Assembly (NCBI RefSeq): GCF_017591435.1
Contig: NC_059304.1
Location: forward strand, 30,745,861-30,809,860
Direction: 5' to 3'
Length of the DNA stretch: 64,000 nucleotides
Origin: Portunus trituberculatus
Lineage: Eukaryota; Arthropoda; Malacostraca; Decapoda; Portunidae
The notes beneath the pieces were generated by a model, which had not been told where the DNA came from, ran no database searches, and worked only from the letters and a program-made list of their open reading frames with translations. The translations under genes were made by a program, and so were the position numbers. Shown in pieces: positions 47,343 through 58,926 of the stretch (positions are counted from its first letter, which is position 1; every line of letters begins with the position of its first letter).

Positions 47343-48100
47343 AATGAGAAAAAGGAAACATGAAAAATTTTGAATAAATTTTGAAGCTTTATTTTTGACA
47401 AAATAATAGTGGTAGCTGTCTTAAAAGGCACTGGTTATAAATTTTGAAAGATTAACACAATACAAATTCACCTACTTTGCCATAAACTGATGGAATAATA
47501 TTAAGTGAACTTTTTCCTCACAATGACGTTCGTTTCGTTTACAGTCCAGTTCACCGGAGAGAGGATATCTCACTCACGACAAAATAAAATGCACAAAAGG
47601 AAATTATATAATATAATTCATTACACAGCCTTACAATTGAGTTGCGGCGGTACTTGTGACTTTCCACCTGCGCAGCAACATGCGTGCGGGTTTTATCACT
47701 TCATAGTTCACAAGAAAATGATACATAACTTGTCTTCCTGGGTGGCCCTGTGTGGAGCCTCCCCCTCCCAAGTATTGTTAGTCGCCACAATAGGACTGGT
47801 GTGGAGTAGTTAGAAGAGATTTGATTGACATTACTAATTAAATTACATTAATGATAGACATTTTTCTGAATAGCTCAGTTCTCCCTCTACTGTTTGAAGT
47901 AAAAAAAATTGGTCTTAAAACTTCTGATTACATAGCGATTTACTCTAGTGTTTTTACTTCATGACTGGCTACCATTTCTCTTTCTCTCAGGCTGTCTCTA
48001 AACCGTCTATGTCTGTATATCTGTATGTCTGTGATAGCCACGTGTGCATAGTTACATTTTATAGTTGTGACCTCAATGATTAAAAACTTAATATTATTGT
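47343..48100. other. Interval without recognised gene
   Basis: AT-rich. A 102-codon frame (47505-47813) shows no recognisable domain and I do not call it. Confidence 0.4.
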
Positions 48101-49047
48101 CCTTGCCACTACACAGATGTCCACCGTTCTATGTGGAAAACTGAATTTCTTAATAGCCTATTCTTTAGACACTAACATTTTATGATCTTCTTGGAATGTC
48201 CTCTTGTTTGTCAATCTACATCCTTCATCAGTGATACCAGGTCTTGTTTATCTATCTTTTCCATACGATTTAATAACTTATACATCGTAATTTGGTCTCC
48301 TCTTTCTCGTCTATCCTTCAAAGTTGGTAGTTCCATTTCCTTCAGTCTTTCTTCTTCGGGAAGATCCTTTATTTCCGGAACCATCTTTGTAGTGGTCCTT
48401 TGGATTCTTTCTAGTTTCTTGATGTCTTTCTGCCTGTATGGTGCACCCATACCACTGCTGCATATTCTAGTCTAGGTCTTATCATAATGGTTGTGATCTT
48501 TTTCATGAAACTCTTACCCATGTAACTGAACGCTACCCTAATGTTAGTTAATGTGTTGAAACAAATAGTCCATTTATGTGTCTTTCCGGAGTTAGGGTGC
48601 CTTATATAATCACTCCCAGGTATTTCTCTTCTCTTCTCTACTTTCTATTATCCTCTCCCATTTTATATTCATACATAGGTCTTCTGTTACTTTTACCCAT
48701 TTCCATTACATGGCATTTCCTGTTATCAAATTTTAATTTCCACTTTTGGCTCCAAGCTCTTATCTTGTCAATATCTTACTACAAATCCATAGTCCCCAAT
48801 GTTCCTTATTATTCTAAAAAGTTTAGCATAGTCTGCAAACAAATTGATGTAGCTACTCAAACCCTATTGTATATCGTTAATATTTGCTAGAAATTTAATT
48901 GGTGCTGGCACCGGACTCTGTGGTACGCCACTGTTAACTATGCTCAAGCTTGATGTGGTGTCTCTTATCATTGTCCTCATTCCCTTATCTGATAAGTAGT
49001 CTGTCATCCAATTAAGATGTTTACTTTTATTCCTCCCATGTGTTCTA

Positions 49048-49050
<3 letters not shown>
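48101..49050 (-). mobile_element. LINE-B-related, highly divergent 3' fragment
   Basis: Minus strand: RT remnants (SGVPQSPVPAPI region, a FADD-like box mutated to FADY near 48835, CHVMEMGKSNRRP) and the tail frame 48450-48211 (RIQRTTTKMVPEI, ERLKEMELPTLKDRRERGDQ). It is much more diverged from the other LINE-B copies than they are from each other. Truncated on the right at a (GT)n. Confidence 0.75.

Positions 49051-49087
<37 letters not shown>
49051..49087. repeat. (GT)n microsatellite
   Basis: About 37 bases of GT, forming one border of the tRNA-Val SINE. Confidence 0.9.
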
Positions 49088-49090
<3 letters not shown>

Positions 49091-49364
49091 TCACTTCGGT
49101 CGTCTGCTGGTCACCCAGCCAGTCTTCCCCATCACGGAGAGAGCTTAGAGTTCATAGACCGATCTTCGGGTAGGACTGAGACCACAACACACTCCACACA
49201 CCGGGAAAGCGAGGCTACAACCCCTCGAGTTACATCCCGTACCTATTTACTGCTAGGTGAACAGGGTCTACACATTAAGAGGCTTGCCCATTTGCCTCGC
49301 CGCGTCGGGACTCGAACCCGACCCTCTCGATTGTGAATCGAGCGTGCTAACCACTACACTACGT

Positions 49365-49366
<2 letters not shown>
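49088..49366 (-). mobile_element. tRNA-Val-derived SINE
   Basis: The minus-strand 5' end (49297-49363) is tRNA-like: A box TAGTGTAGTGG (49351-49361), anticodon stem-loop CTCGA-TTCACAA-TCGAG with anticodon CAC (Val), and B box GGTTCGAGTCC (within 49307-49319). About 210 bases of unrelated SINE body follow. There is no acceptor-stem pairing to the 3' side, so it is not a functional tRNA. It is bordered on both sides by (GT)n. Confidence 0.85.

Positions 49367-49420
<54 letters not shown>
49367..49420. repeat. (GT)n microsatellite
   Basis: About 50 bases of GT between the SINE and a LINE 3' tail. Confidence 0.9.
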
Positions 49421-49421
<1 letters not shown>

Positions 49422-49600
49422 ACTTAGTTGTATTTACCTAGTTGTATTGTACAGAGTTTGAGCGGGGCTCATAGTGTCCGGTCTCCATATCTCCATTTAT
49501 CTCATTTTTCTTTAAAGCTATGCACATTATGCACTGCAGCAACTTCATTCAAAGCATTCCACACTGTCTCTTCATGATCTTTGCATGTCCTCTTAAAAGG
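49421..49600 (-). mobile_element. LINE-B-type 3' tail fragment
   Basis: Two 14-base units (TTTACTTAGTTGTA, TTTACCTAGTTGTA) followed by diverged tail sequence (GTCCGGTCTCCATATCTCC) shared with the copy at 40022-40090. It abuts (GT)n on the left and LINE-D on the right. Confidence 0.7.
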
Positions 49601-49868
49601 TAGATTATTAGGATGGATCGGGACTATTTGTACAATAGAACAGCACAGGTTTGGTTTCATGGTGCAGTCTCCTCTGAGGAAGTCTTTGAATTTGGAACAC
49701 CACAGGGTGGAGTCCTTAGTCCAATGGTTTTCAATGTTTTAATGGACAAAATTGCGCGCTGTTCCTTTCCGTAGGGCACCCAGGTCCTCATCTATGCTGA
49801 TGACATACTCCTCCAATGCCCCACACCCAGGATTCTCCAGTTAATTTTGTCACAACTGGCAGCGTTGT

Positions 49869-50930
49869 GTGATTAATGAATGTAAAACAAAATTTCAAGC
49901 TAAAGGGAATGTATGTCGACTGCCCACTGTAAACAATGTTCCCATCCCTAGAGTTCATATACACAAGTACCTGGGTGTTCAGGTGAGCTTCAGGAAGTCT
50001 CTTCAAGCCATCCACTATATTCGAGACCTCTGTCTGCCACGGCTAGCACCACTTCGGCTGCTAGCCAACAGGGACCTGAGGGCTGGCATTCCAGTCCTAA
50101 GAATGTTCTATATATCTGTCATACGGTCCCTTATTGATTATGCCGCCCCTGTTTTAATAAAGTTTAGTGCCATCCAACTCCGTCCACTGGAGCTTGTTCA
50201 GAATGAAGCCATGCGGATAATCTTGAGATGCCCCAGGACTGCACGGATTGAAGTCCTCAGAGCTGAACTGCACCTGCCGAGTATAATGTGTAGGGTACAG
50301 GAAATTACTTGTCGCACAATTAGTTGGATGCTATACACGGGCTCTGACTCTCTAAAGGGATCACTGACCTTCCTGTATCATGATCCTCGCACTCCTACAA
50401 CTCCATACCTCAGGAAGATCTTGGGAGTACTGACAAGTGTAGGTGTAGCCGAGGCTTGTATTAACGTTGTTATGTCACCGCTACAACCGGCCTGGAACCC
50501 TCACCATGTCAGTGTTGATATTCACTCTCTACATCAGCCTAAGAGGGACTGGCTCCCTCATGTGCTGCAAGACATGTTCATGACTAAATTGTCCAAGTAC
50601 CCACACGTTCAGGCTATTCATGTTTATTGTGATGGGTCAGTCAGTGGCAGCAGGTCTGGATGTGGGCCGTCCATCCGTGACTACATCTCTGCCAGTCTCT
50701 ACACTGACACTGAGGTTTCCAGGCGGCTCCCTGCACCCACGTCTTCCACTAGAGCAGAACTGTATGCTGTACTGGAAGCGCTCCACATTGTGGCGCCTCT
50801 CCATAAGAATGTATATTTCTTTATTGACAGTCAGGCTGCATTGTATGCACTTCAATCTACCTCCCCAATGGACTGTGATCTAGTTAATAAGTGTCTTGAA
50901 GGAAGGAAGGAAGGAAGGATTTTAAATTAA
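49869..50930 (+). pseudogene. LINE-D RT C-terminal part and first half of RNase H
   Basis: 353 codons. RT thumb (VHIHKYLGVQV, LIDYAAPVLIKF) is followed by RNase H1-like motifs: CDGSVSG (first Asp), SSTRAELYAVLEAL (Glu) and FFIDSQAALYAL (second Asp). The last codons run into the (GGAA)n tail of the inserted LINE-E, so the natural C-terminus is not in this frame. RNase H in such LINEs degrades the RNA strand during insertion. ATG 49869 is not a biological start; RT coding lies upstream in another frame. Confidence 0.8.
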
Positions 50931-51940
50931 TTGCGCCGCAACAACGACGGTCATATGGCGCCGCTACTATAAATTAATTTCAACAAACGTGTATATAAAT
51001 AAAACTAATTAAAAGTGATTAAAAACAATACAATTAAGAATGTAAAAAGTAAAAACACTATAAACCTAAATAAAACATTAAAATACATAGAGTAAAATAA
51101 GATAAAATTCACAGCTTTGGGAGAAGGCCAGCTTCTCCCAAAAATCTAAAAATATCATGGCCTTGGGCCAGGCACTCTGGTCCAAGAACCTTTGAAATAT
51201 AATAGACACCGCTATCTCTATACCGCGACAGCGGTAGAGGTAGCGGTGTCTTAAGTCAGTCAAACTGGGGCACTCCACCAGTGGGTGCCGCACCGTTGAG
51301 GGTCCCTGGTCAACAGGTACCTTTGTGTAAGGTACGTGTGACCTATACGCAGTCGCGCCAAAAAAGTCTGTAAACGTCGATCCCGGACATGGGTGTATGT
51401 CCAGTGAGGGATAGAGGAAGTAGTGATCTCTCCCATTTTCGAGGTTGCGACCCCCGTTAGCCATGTCCTCTGCCAAATTGCTGCAACTGCCTTACGAATT
51501 AGAGGAAATACATCTCGAAACGGAACAGTGGCAGGAGATGGAGCGCGACTTGCTGCTTCTTTAGCGAGGCGATCTGCGTGTTCATTCCCGGGAACACCTA
51601 CGTGACCAGGGACCCAACAGAACCCAACACGATATCCTCGTTGGGTAAAAAGATATAGCCACTCCAGGGCTGATAAAACCAAAGGGTTAAAGGATACAGT
51701 GCAAGAGAGAGAAGTAAGAGCACTGCGACAGTCACTAAAAATTGTAAAAGACGAAACCAGGAGAGTAAAAATTATTTGTAAAGCTAGGACTATGGCAGAC
51801 TGCTCCGCAGTAAAGACGGATGCCACTGAAGGAAGGCTGCCACACCGATAAAAAGAGGGGAAAACCACACTAAACCCAACGCCTGCGTCGGATTTGGAAC
51901 TATCAGTAAAAACAGGAATATCATTAGAATGGTCTCATCC
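50895..51940 (-). mobile_element. LINE-E copy 1 (RNase H LINE 3' end) nested in LINE-D
   Basis: The minus-strand frame 51868-51260 has RNase H motifs (TAEQSAIVLAL, IFSDCRSALTSL, VGFCWVPGHVGVPGNEHADR) and a C-terminal segment continuing to about 51078 (HPLVECPSLTDLRHRYLYRC, then EKLAFSQSCEF). Its 3' UTR ends in AAAATCC plus (TTCC)n at 50893-50925. The 5' end is truncated at about 51940. A shorter second copy is at 60722-61145. Confidence 0.85.
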
Positions 51941-52697
51941 ACGCCCTAGAAGGTGCTGGTGCCACGGTCCATTTCATCTGGATACCCTCTCATGTGGGTA
52001 TCCCGCTAAATGAAAAAGCAGACCGCCTTGCTTAGTGTGCCTTACAAGATGACACAGTGGACCCTGGCACTGAGTACACTCTGGGTTATGTTAAAAGTAG
52101 CATTAAGTACTATGTACAAAGTAGCATTAGTGATCAGTTGGAGCTTTGTTGCCATAGGGGCAGTAACACTAGTCTTCACTATGCACGTGTCTCCCAGAGC
52201 TGTGCCTACACCTACGGGAGACACACAGCATCACATGACAGGGTGGCAATGAGGCTCAGATTAGGCTACAAATACTTTTGGGAAGTCAGTGCTTCTCCTG
52301 GTGTGTGCTGTGTGCTGCACCAAGGGGACACACTCTGCGTCACTATATCATGGAATGTCCTCACATTGCTAAATTTAGCCCACAAGGTCAGTATGACTTG
52401 TACAGCCTCATTGACCATCTCCTAGACTCTGCCACCCTCAGGGATATACTCAGGGAATATCCTCAGTTTGCTCCCAGACTTTAGGATGTTTAGGCAATAA
52501 GGTGTGCAATATCTGTATCTATTTATTGAAAATACTTATATTCTTGTTGTGTATACTGTCCAGAGTTAGATTTTTGATACTTTAACCTTAAGTCTTTGCC
52601 CAGGGGGTGGATGGCAAGGCCCATCCTCCTCCTTTGTTGTAATTATTCATTAATTCAACAATAAACGTATCAATCAATCATGTCAATCAATCAATCA

Positions 52698-52966
52698 TAC
52701 TGTGGTATTAGGTCTCCTCTTTCTCATCTATCTTGTAAGGTTGGAAGTCCCATTTTCTTCAGCATTTCTTCATATGTTAGGTGCTTTAGTTCCAGCACTA
52801 TATTTGTAGCTATCCTCTGAATCCGTTCAATTTTTTTTTTTATATCCTTGTCAAGTTCGGCGACCACACCACTACTGCATATTCCAAGTGTAGACGTATC
52901 ATATTCACATTTCTTTTTTTTTTTTTCATCATATCCTTGTTCAGGTACTGAAATGCCACCCTAATA

Positions 52967-52972
<6 letters not shown>
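52698..52972 (-). mobile_element. LINE-B-related divergent fragment
   Basis: Minus-strand CR1-type tail remnants, similar in layout to 48211-48450 (TATCCTCTGAATCC region) but decayed. Bounded by LINE-D (AATC)n and (GT)n at 52973-53003. Confidence 0.6.
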
Positions 52973-53003
<31 letters not shown>

Positions 53004-53006
<3 letters not shown>

Positions 53007-54068
53007 CACTGTTCTAGGCTTTAGAGATAATGGAATCTATTAGAAAGTATGTTTCTGTGGAGCAGGCTGAGTGGCATAGCTCTCAACAGCTGTTGGATAA
53101 CAATAAATGATTTGATTTCACTCTCTTGATATATGAGCATGTGTTTAATCCTATGCTACCAATACAATATTATATAATCGTTCCTAGCTGAGAACAATGT
53201 AATAAAGATTGCGGTCAAGTTATCATTAATGTCATTTTAAAACATAGGAAGCCGCGAAACTAATTGTATCTTATCTGATTAAATAACAAGCTGACTGATA
53301 ATTTGGATATCCGCTTAGGTGCTAGTGACATATTTTCAGTTATTTGTAAATTTCTGTGAATCTCGTCCTAATAAATGAATTATTCATAAACTGCGACTTT
53401 GGACAATAACTTCTGAGATAGTAGCAACCCTAAAAATAGTCCTACGTTATTGAAGATGGGTTAGTTCGCTCACAAATGTTGTATGGCAACTTAGTAAAAG
53501 CAGTGCACAGTAGTGCAAGAAACTGTTCTCTGTAAGGTCAGTCATTCAGATTCTCTTCTTGTGAAAAGATTATCTTACTGAAGAAATTATGAAAGATTCA
53601 TCCAGAGAACTAAGAGAACTTGCAGAAGACATCTGCAGTAAGTATCCTTTACATTAAGTTTCTAACGAAAGCGAACCCTTCGGGGACTTAATACATCGTC
53701 TATACACAAGAAATTACTGAAGAGTTAGATAAAAACGTAGCGATGATAGGACAATTAGATTTCGATCTTACGTAGTTTTATTGACAATTTAGACATGACC
53801 AGATGACTTATTTAATAAAATATTTCTAAAAGCTGATGACTCAATAAGAAAATAAATGATGCTCATGTAAAATGTCATTGCGACATAAAAGTGCTTCATG
53901 ATATTAGTATTTACTGAAGTTTACAATAAGAGTGATCACGTATATTCTAATAACATTTACGAAGTTTTGTATATCTATACAAGTTACACATATCAAATGG
54001 ATATCTCCAACAATAATAAAACGTGAAATAACAGATTTTTCCATCTATGATAAATACACACATATACA
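53004..54068. other. AT-rich interval with a weak candidate 5' exon
   Basis: The least repetitive kilobase of the window. At 53591-53641 an ATG begins a short frame (MKDSSRELRELAEDIC) that ends at a strong splice donor, GCA|GTAAGTAT (53637-53645). No downstream exon was identified, so this is only a candidate. Confidence 0.25.
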
Positions 54069-54898
54069 CATTGCTACACACACGGTTCACCTGATGAGTC
54101 ACAGCCCCTGGCAAAGCGGGGCATCAGATCAGGGAAGCTCGAAATCCCCCCTGTACCTGATACCAGCGATCTGCAACAAAAGCTCCCACTCACCTTGTGG
54201 GTTTGGCAGGCTGCTCATAACACAACACCAATACAAAACACATGAGACACAAATACAAGGCAGCAGGGAAAAAAGAAAACACCCTAACTGTGTATTACAA
54301 AAGTAAGAAAATAAAATATTTGGCACACAAACACCAGGTGCACTCACCCTAAACTCGGGTACCTAAGTAACTTAACCTAACCTAACCTAAAACAACAACA
54401 ACATAAACATTCTTTCCTCACACAAGGCACTCATGTAGGGTGGCCAACCCTTTAGCACAGGCATGAGATATATAGAAACACCAAACGAACACACTGCACG
54501 GTAAGGGTCACTTCAACACAGGGCAGCACAGATATACACAAGAGAAGCTCCCTGAACACCACAGCGAGCTCACAAAGGCTTTGAGGAAAGCTGGTGCGAG
54601 TCTATGGAAGACAGAGGGCCACACACAAAGACAGAGGGCCACACACAGCCCCTCACAACTGCTCTATTAAGGCACCAGCCCCTCAGCTCCTGTTGACAAC
54701 AATGACGAGGGTCTCTATAAATCACATACACAGTATGGTAATACATACAAAGCCTAAATAAATCAATAATAACAAATTTATATAGAGCAACATTTCACCA
54801 ACCTGTTGACAAGAATGATGAGGCTCTATAAATACCTGTACAAGCCAAAACATATTTGCGTCACTTAAAGGGGATTCAATTCTCTTTCTTGCGCAACA
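54069..54898 (-). repeat. Gypsy-2 3' LTR
   Basis: Ends TTGCGCAACA on plus, next to a polypurine tract (54899-54914, GAAAGGGGAGCGCAG on minus). The start near 54069 is set by alignment to 58927 and has decayed. Confidence 0.75.
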
Positions 54899-55284
54899 CT
54901 GCGCTCCCCTTTCACAAAACTCGACCTGAGTCCAAATGTCACTATCAAACCTCATACTCATACCAGGATGGCTTCCTTGTGTTCCATCGGGGGCAACTCA
55001 GCCGGTGAGATGCCTTGCTTTTGGCTTTACTGTCACTATCAGTGTCATTTACACTCTCAGGCATTGCTCAAACGCCATTAGCATCACTATCACAATCAGC
55101 GTCACTCACTCTCTGGTAAAGCACACATGCCTTCAGTGTCACCAGTGTCACTGTCACTATCGCACTGGAACTCACACAGGACGACGGGGTCCCTTCCACA
55201 TTCTTGGGGATCGTCAGCACTGTTACCCTCATTCTGGGGCTCAGCATCCCCCCAAATAAACTGTCCAGGTAGCGGATATGCTCA

Positions 55285-55522
55285 TAACCAGGGCCGCCAT
55301 GGTACAGTGGAGCCATGCGTGCTTTGGGATCCAAGGGATCTCCAAGCGCTTGGGTTTGAATCCTGGCCACGGTCTGAATATAGGTTGGGCTTCCTCACTA
55401 AGGGCAAAAGTTTCCTAGTGGGTGGGCTTTGAGATAAAAGGTACCCAAAAAAGTACCGCCTTTAGCCCATAGATTTCCATGAAAAGCCCATATATTATAA
55501 GTAAAAAAAGGAAGAAAAAACA
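55285..55522 (+). mobile_element. tRNA-derived SINE nested in Gypsy-2
   Basis: A box TGGTACAGTGG (55300-55310) and B box GGTTTGAATCC (55353-55363) are 42 bases apart, in a tRNA-like head of about 80 bases. A unique body and an A-rich tail (AAAAAAAGGAAGAAAAAA, 55501-55519) follow. Not a functional tRNA: the stems are imperfect and the body continues. It is unrelated to the tRNA-Val SINE at 49088. Confidence 0.7.
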
Positions 55523-56480
55523 GTTGACGTGAACGATACGTGGTCGCGCTCTTGGAGTCTGACAGATCCTATAGGTGACCGCAGACAGCACCTCCAGCAG
55601 AGTGTACGGTCCTTCCCAGGGTGACTGGAGCTTAGGAGCTCTGCTCCGTCTTCCCCCGGGTGTTGTACAACCGCACGAGGTCTCCTACAGCATACTGAGC
55701 GCCGAGCATGCGCTTTTCATAGTGACCCCACATAGCCTGTCCAGTTATTTGCAGATTTGCTGCCACAGTGTCTTGAGTGGTGGTCATGCGTTTCTACAGC
55801 TCATTCACATAATCAGGCACTTCACTAGGCAGGTGCTCATCCGGTGACCCCCCTGTGGCCAAGTCAATGGGTAGCCACATCTCTCGACCACACATTAAAC
55901 GAGCTGGCATGTAGCCTGTCGCCTCATGGTTGGCAGAGCAGTATGCCATCCGGGCAAATGGCAAACATAGGTCCCAATTACTCTGTTCTTCTTCACAGTA
56001 CTTGGCCAGGATCTCTCCCAATGTCCTGTTAAACCGCTCCACCATGATGTCACTCTGGGGCCTCAGAGGCATGGTTCAAGTCTTGGACACCCAACAGTTC
56101 ACAACATCCAGTGAGGACACAGGACTCGAACTCACGGCCCTGATCAGAGTGGAGGTCTCCTGGCACGTCAAAATGGGAGAAGAGTTGTGACACCAGAACT
56201 TAAGTCAAAGTTTTTGCTTCATGGTTGGGGATCGCATAAGCCTCAGACCACTTGCAGAAATAGTCCATCACCACACAAATATAGCGATTCCCCCATGGTG
56301 TGAGAGGAAACAGGCCGGTGATGTCAACTGCAACGTGCTCCATGAGTGATCCAGTTTGGAAAAGTTGCAATGAAGCCTTTGACAAGCTGGCCCAGTCTTT
56401 GCTGCGCATGTGTTGCACGTCCTACACCACTCCTACACGTCTCTCCTTATGCCTACCCAGTAGACACGCTGGAGAAGACG
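55510..56480 (-). pseudogene. Gypsy-2 integrase, frameshifted
   Basis: Frames 56418-56200 and 56072-55794 plus the sequence between them give the first Asp (HVAVDITGLFP), the second Asp (LHSDQGREFES, about 56105-56137) and the catalytic Glu (MVERFNRTL). All three DDE positions are thus present. The region upstream carries a degraded HHCC finger. A C-terminal segment (LQSPWEGPYT-like, about 55590) follows. A shift and a stop separate the blocks. Confidence 0.75.
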
Positions 56481-57059
56481 ATACAGTGTCTTTCGTACTC
56501 CCATGTGGCCCCAGCCATGCCTGTGTGCTCCTCCTCCATTAGCTGGTTACGACGTGAGCGCAGGACCAGTAGCAGCCACACCTTGCTGCCAGTGCACTCA
56601 TCGTCCCAACAGTGCTGCAGTATGCTGTCCTCGGGGCGTGGGGCTGCCTACTGAGATAACAAGGCACTTTGTAGTTGGGCTCTCAGGCGACAACTTTTCC
56701 TTGCAGGGTGGATCTGTTCCAGCTGCCAACCAACGAAGTACAGGTGCCAGATCAGTCATCTTGTTGAGCTTCTCTCCACTGCTGAGATGTGACTCCTCCC
56801 ACGGTCAAGCGCCGGCCTTCAGCTCTGCTCTGACACAGTGGAGGAAGTCAGGCTCACACAGGCAGTGGCTCCCAGTTGCCATATCTGCCATCGCTGTCTC
56901 CTGCTGTTCACTGGCTCCTATTGACGATTTCACAGCTGCACCTCGGTAACACCTGACATCTTGTGCTACCTCCAGGTCCTCTAGTCTCCGGGATGTAGGG
57001 ACATAACGTGTCTCTGGGGTCTCTACCCTGGCAGCTGCTGGAATCAAAGATATCATTTC

Positions 57060-57380
57060 CCCATATGCCATAACTCCTGCCTTCCAACATCTATGACAGC
57101 TGCTGTATTCTCTAGGTAATCCATCCCTAAAAGACACTCATTTTCTACACGCCAGCATAGACTAGTAAATCTTCCTTGACTCTGCTGACATCTATGGAGA
57201 CCTCCACAGGAGCTTGGAGTGAGATGTAGTCTCCGGTCGCTCTACACAACTGTGTACTTGTCGTTTAGAGAACCCATTCTTCCAGCATGTCCTTCTGCAC
57301 AAACGTCACTTCTGCACTTGTTTCTGCTACCATCCAGCAGGCGCAACCATCAACAGCACCCTAGATGCAAAGCAATGGTG
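57060..57380 (-). pseudogene. Gypsy-2 protease remnant
   Basis: The minus strand reads WMVAETSAEVTFV where a retropepsin has VDTGAEVTFV, so the catalytic Asp and Gly are lost. Then CLLGMDYLENTAAVID (about 57085-57130), the usual end of a Gypsy protease. Frames are broken between them. Confidence 0.6.
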
Positions 57381-57458
57381 TGGCAGAGCAGTGACAGCTT
57401 ACTCAAAGGCAAGGGCCTTCAGTTAGGACTGTAACAAGGTCCCCGCTGTTCAGCCCTT

Positions 57459-58800
57459 TCATGTTTCGTGCAAATGCTGCCACTTGCCGTTTTGGTCATG
57501 AGCATCCAATAGCAAAATGCCCAAGTTCTCCACAGTTCCAGCAGCATGGGATCTGGGCCATCCGTGTATATCATCTGCAGATCTGGCAAAGTGCGGTTTC
57601 TTGCACTCTGCTTCCTTGTGACCAACCTGGCCACAATTCCAGCATTTTCCTCCAAACCAGTTGATATTGGTCTCCTGATTTTTCTGGGGAGGCTGACGTG
57701 CTTGGGACTTCCATGCTTGGAACGGCGGTTGGTGTGAGAGAGCAACAAGAAGAGGGGCGATGGGTTGGGCTGAGGAATGCAGGAAGGCCTCTAACTCCAT
57801 CGCACGTGACAGTGCCATCTGCACGCACGTTGGATGGGCCTGTTTAACAGAAATTTCCAGCTGCTAGTACCCCAAAGCATCCACAAAATGATCACCAGCC
57901 AACACTGTGACCATCTCCTCTGGTGCAGATGCCTCTATGTCCTGGGCTAATATGGGCAGTGCTTCCTCTCGCTGTCTGAATTGTCCCTTGAGGCGGGCCC
58001 GGTAAACATCAACCAGCTGCACCTCAAAGAAACGCCTCTGTAGCGCTCTGACCACAGCATCATATGAAGCACATTCTACTGGCGTGTGGTGGGCCAATAC
58101 TTCCAATGCTGGTCCCAGGAGACTTGCCACCAGTTTCATAACCCTATCCAGGTCACTCCAATCCTGGCTTGCAGCTATCAGTTCGAATTGGGCCTGGTAA
58201 ACCTCCCAGGTAGCCTTTCCATCAAAGTATGCAGGTTTCCGCTGGTGGAGTATCCCCCCCACAGGTCCTGGTGAGTGCCACCGATTACACCCAGCTGACA
58301 GTATGGGGACAGGTGACCGGGTTGGAGTGGGAGGATTCTCTGGAGGGTTCACCGGGTGTCCCAGGTTCCACGGAGTATCTTGAGTGCTTCTCAACCAGGA
58401 CTGGAACTCAACCAGGCCAGAATATCATGAATTTGATGCTGGCTGGCTCACTGGTGCACCCCTTGTACTCCTGAGGGTTTTGCAGTGGAGCGAGGTCTCC
58501 ACCTCCCTCACAGTGACTTGAAACTTGAACACATCCTCCTTCAGCTCCATCATCTCATCAGCCTCTGCCTTAACATGTGCGAGCCCTTGTGTTAAGTCTT
58601 TTCCTGTGCATTGTTTCTCTGTATACCGCCGTGCTTAAAAAACTACTTTTTTCAGTGTTCTGAACCACACTTCTTACCTCTCTCATTTCTTTTCTTATCT
58701 CCTGTGCCGTTTTCTCATTTTCTTTTCTCATCTGTAGGAAGAGGGCCAACACAGACTGTGCAGCATCCTCACTTCTCTTTCCTAAATCCTTCTCAGCCAT
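57459..58800 (-). pseudogene. gag: Gypsy-2 gag with two zinc knuckles
   Basis: Starts at ATG 58800, about 110 bases after the primer-binding site, with a Glu/Lys-rich helical leader (EKDLGKRSEDAAQSVLALFL). The capsid-like part lies in 58394-57864 (FDGKATWEVYQAQFELIA, then LKGQFRQREEALPILAQDIE). The nucleocapsid part is in 57824-57459, with CWNCGQVGHKEAEC (57603-57644), and a second knuckle CWNCGELGHFAIGC near 57504-57548 in a shifted frame. At least three frameshifts. Confidence 0.75.
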
Positions 58801-58907
58801 GGTGCAGTATTATAAAATAACCTGACTAAAATACAAAAAAAAAAAAAGCAACAATAATGGCCACAAAACACAAACACACACTATTACACACAAGGGAGCT
58901 AGCCATC

Positions 58908-58923
58908 CCCACGCCTGACACCA
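58908..58923 (-). promoter_or_regulatory. Gypsy-2 primer-binding site (tRNA-Leu-like)
   Basis: Minus strand TGGTGTCAGGCGTGGG, three bases inside the LTR end at 58927. Shares TGGTGTCAGG with the Gypsy-3 and Gypsy-4 sites. Confidence 0.65.
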
Positions 58924-58926
58924 GTT

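Larger units (their letters stand above)
49610..52697 (+). mobile_element. LINE-D: RNase H-bearing I-group LINE, interrupted by LINE-E
   Basis: 5'-truncated in RT. It shows GTPQGGVLSPMVFNVLMD and YADDILL (49690-49810), then the long frame 49869-50930 with the RT tail and RNase H. The RNase H is split by the LINE-E insertion (about 50895-51940). It resumes with VHFIWIPSHVGIPLNEKADR (51960-52030) and a Cys/His C-terminal region ending at 52484. A 3' UTR with AATAAA (52660-52665) ends in (AATC)n at about 52697. Confidence 0.85.

Noticed and set aside
49297..49363. Functional tRNA-Val gene
   Set aside because: No paired acceptor stem and the sequence continues as a SINE body.
56115..56140. B-box-like GGACTCGAACTC
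   Set aside because: It is antisense coding of the integrase (SDQGREFES); no A box nearby.
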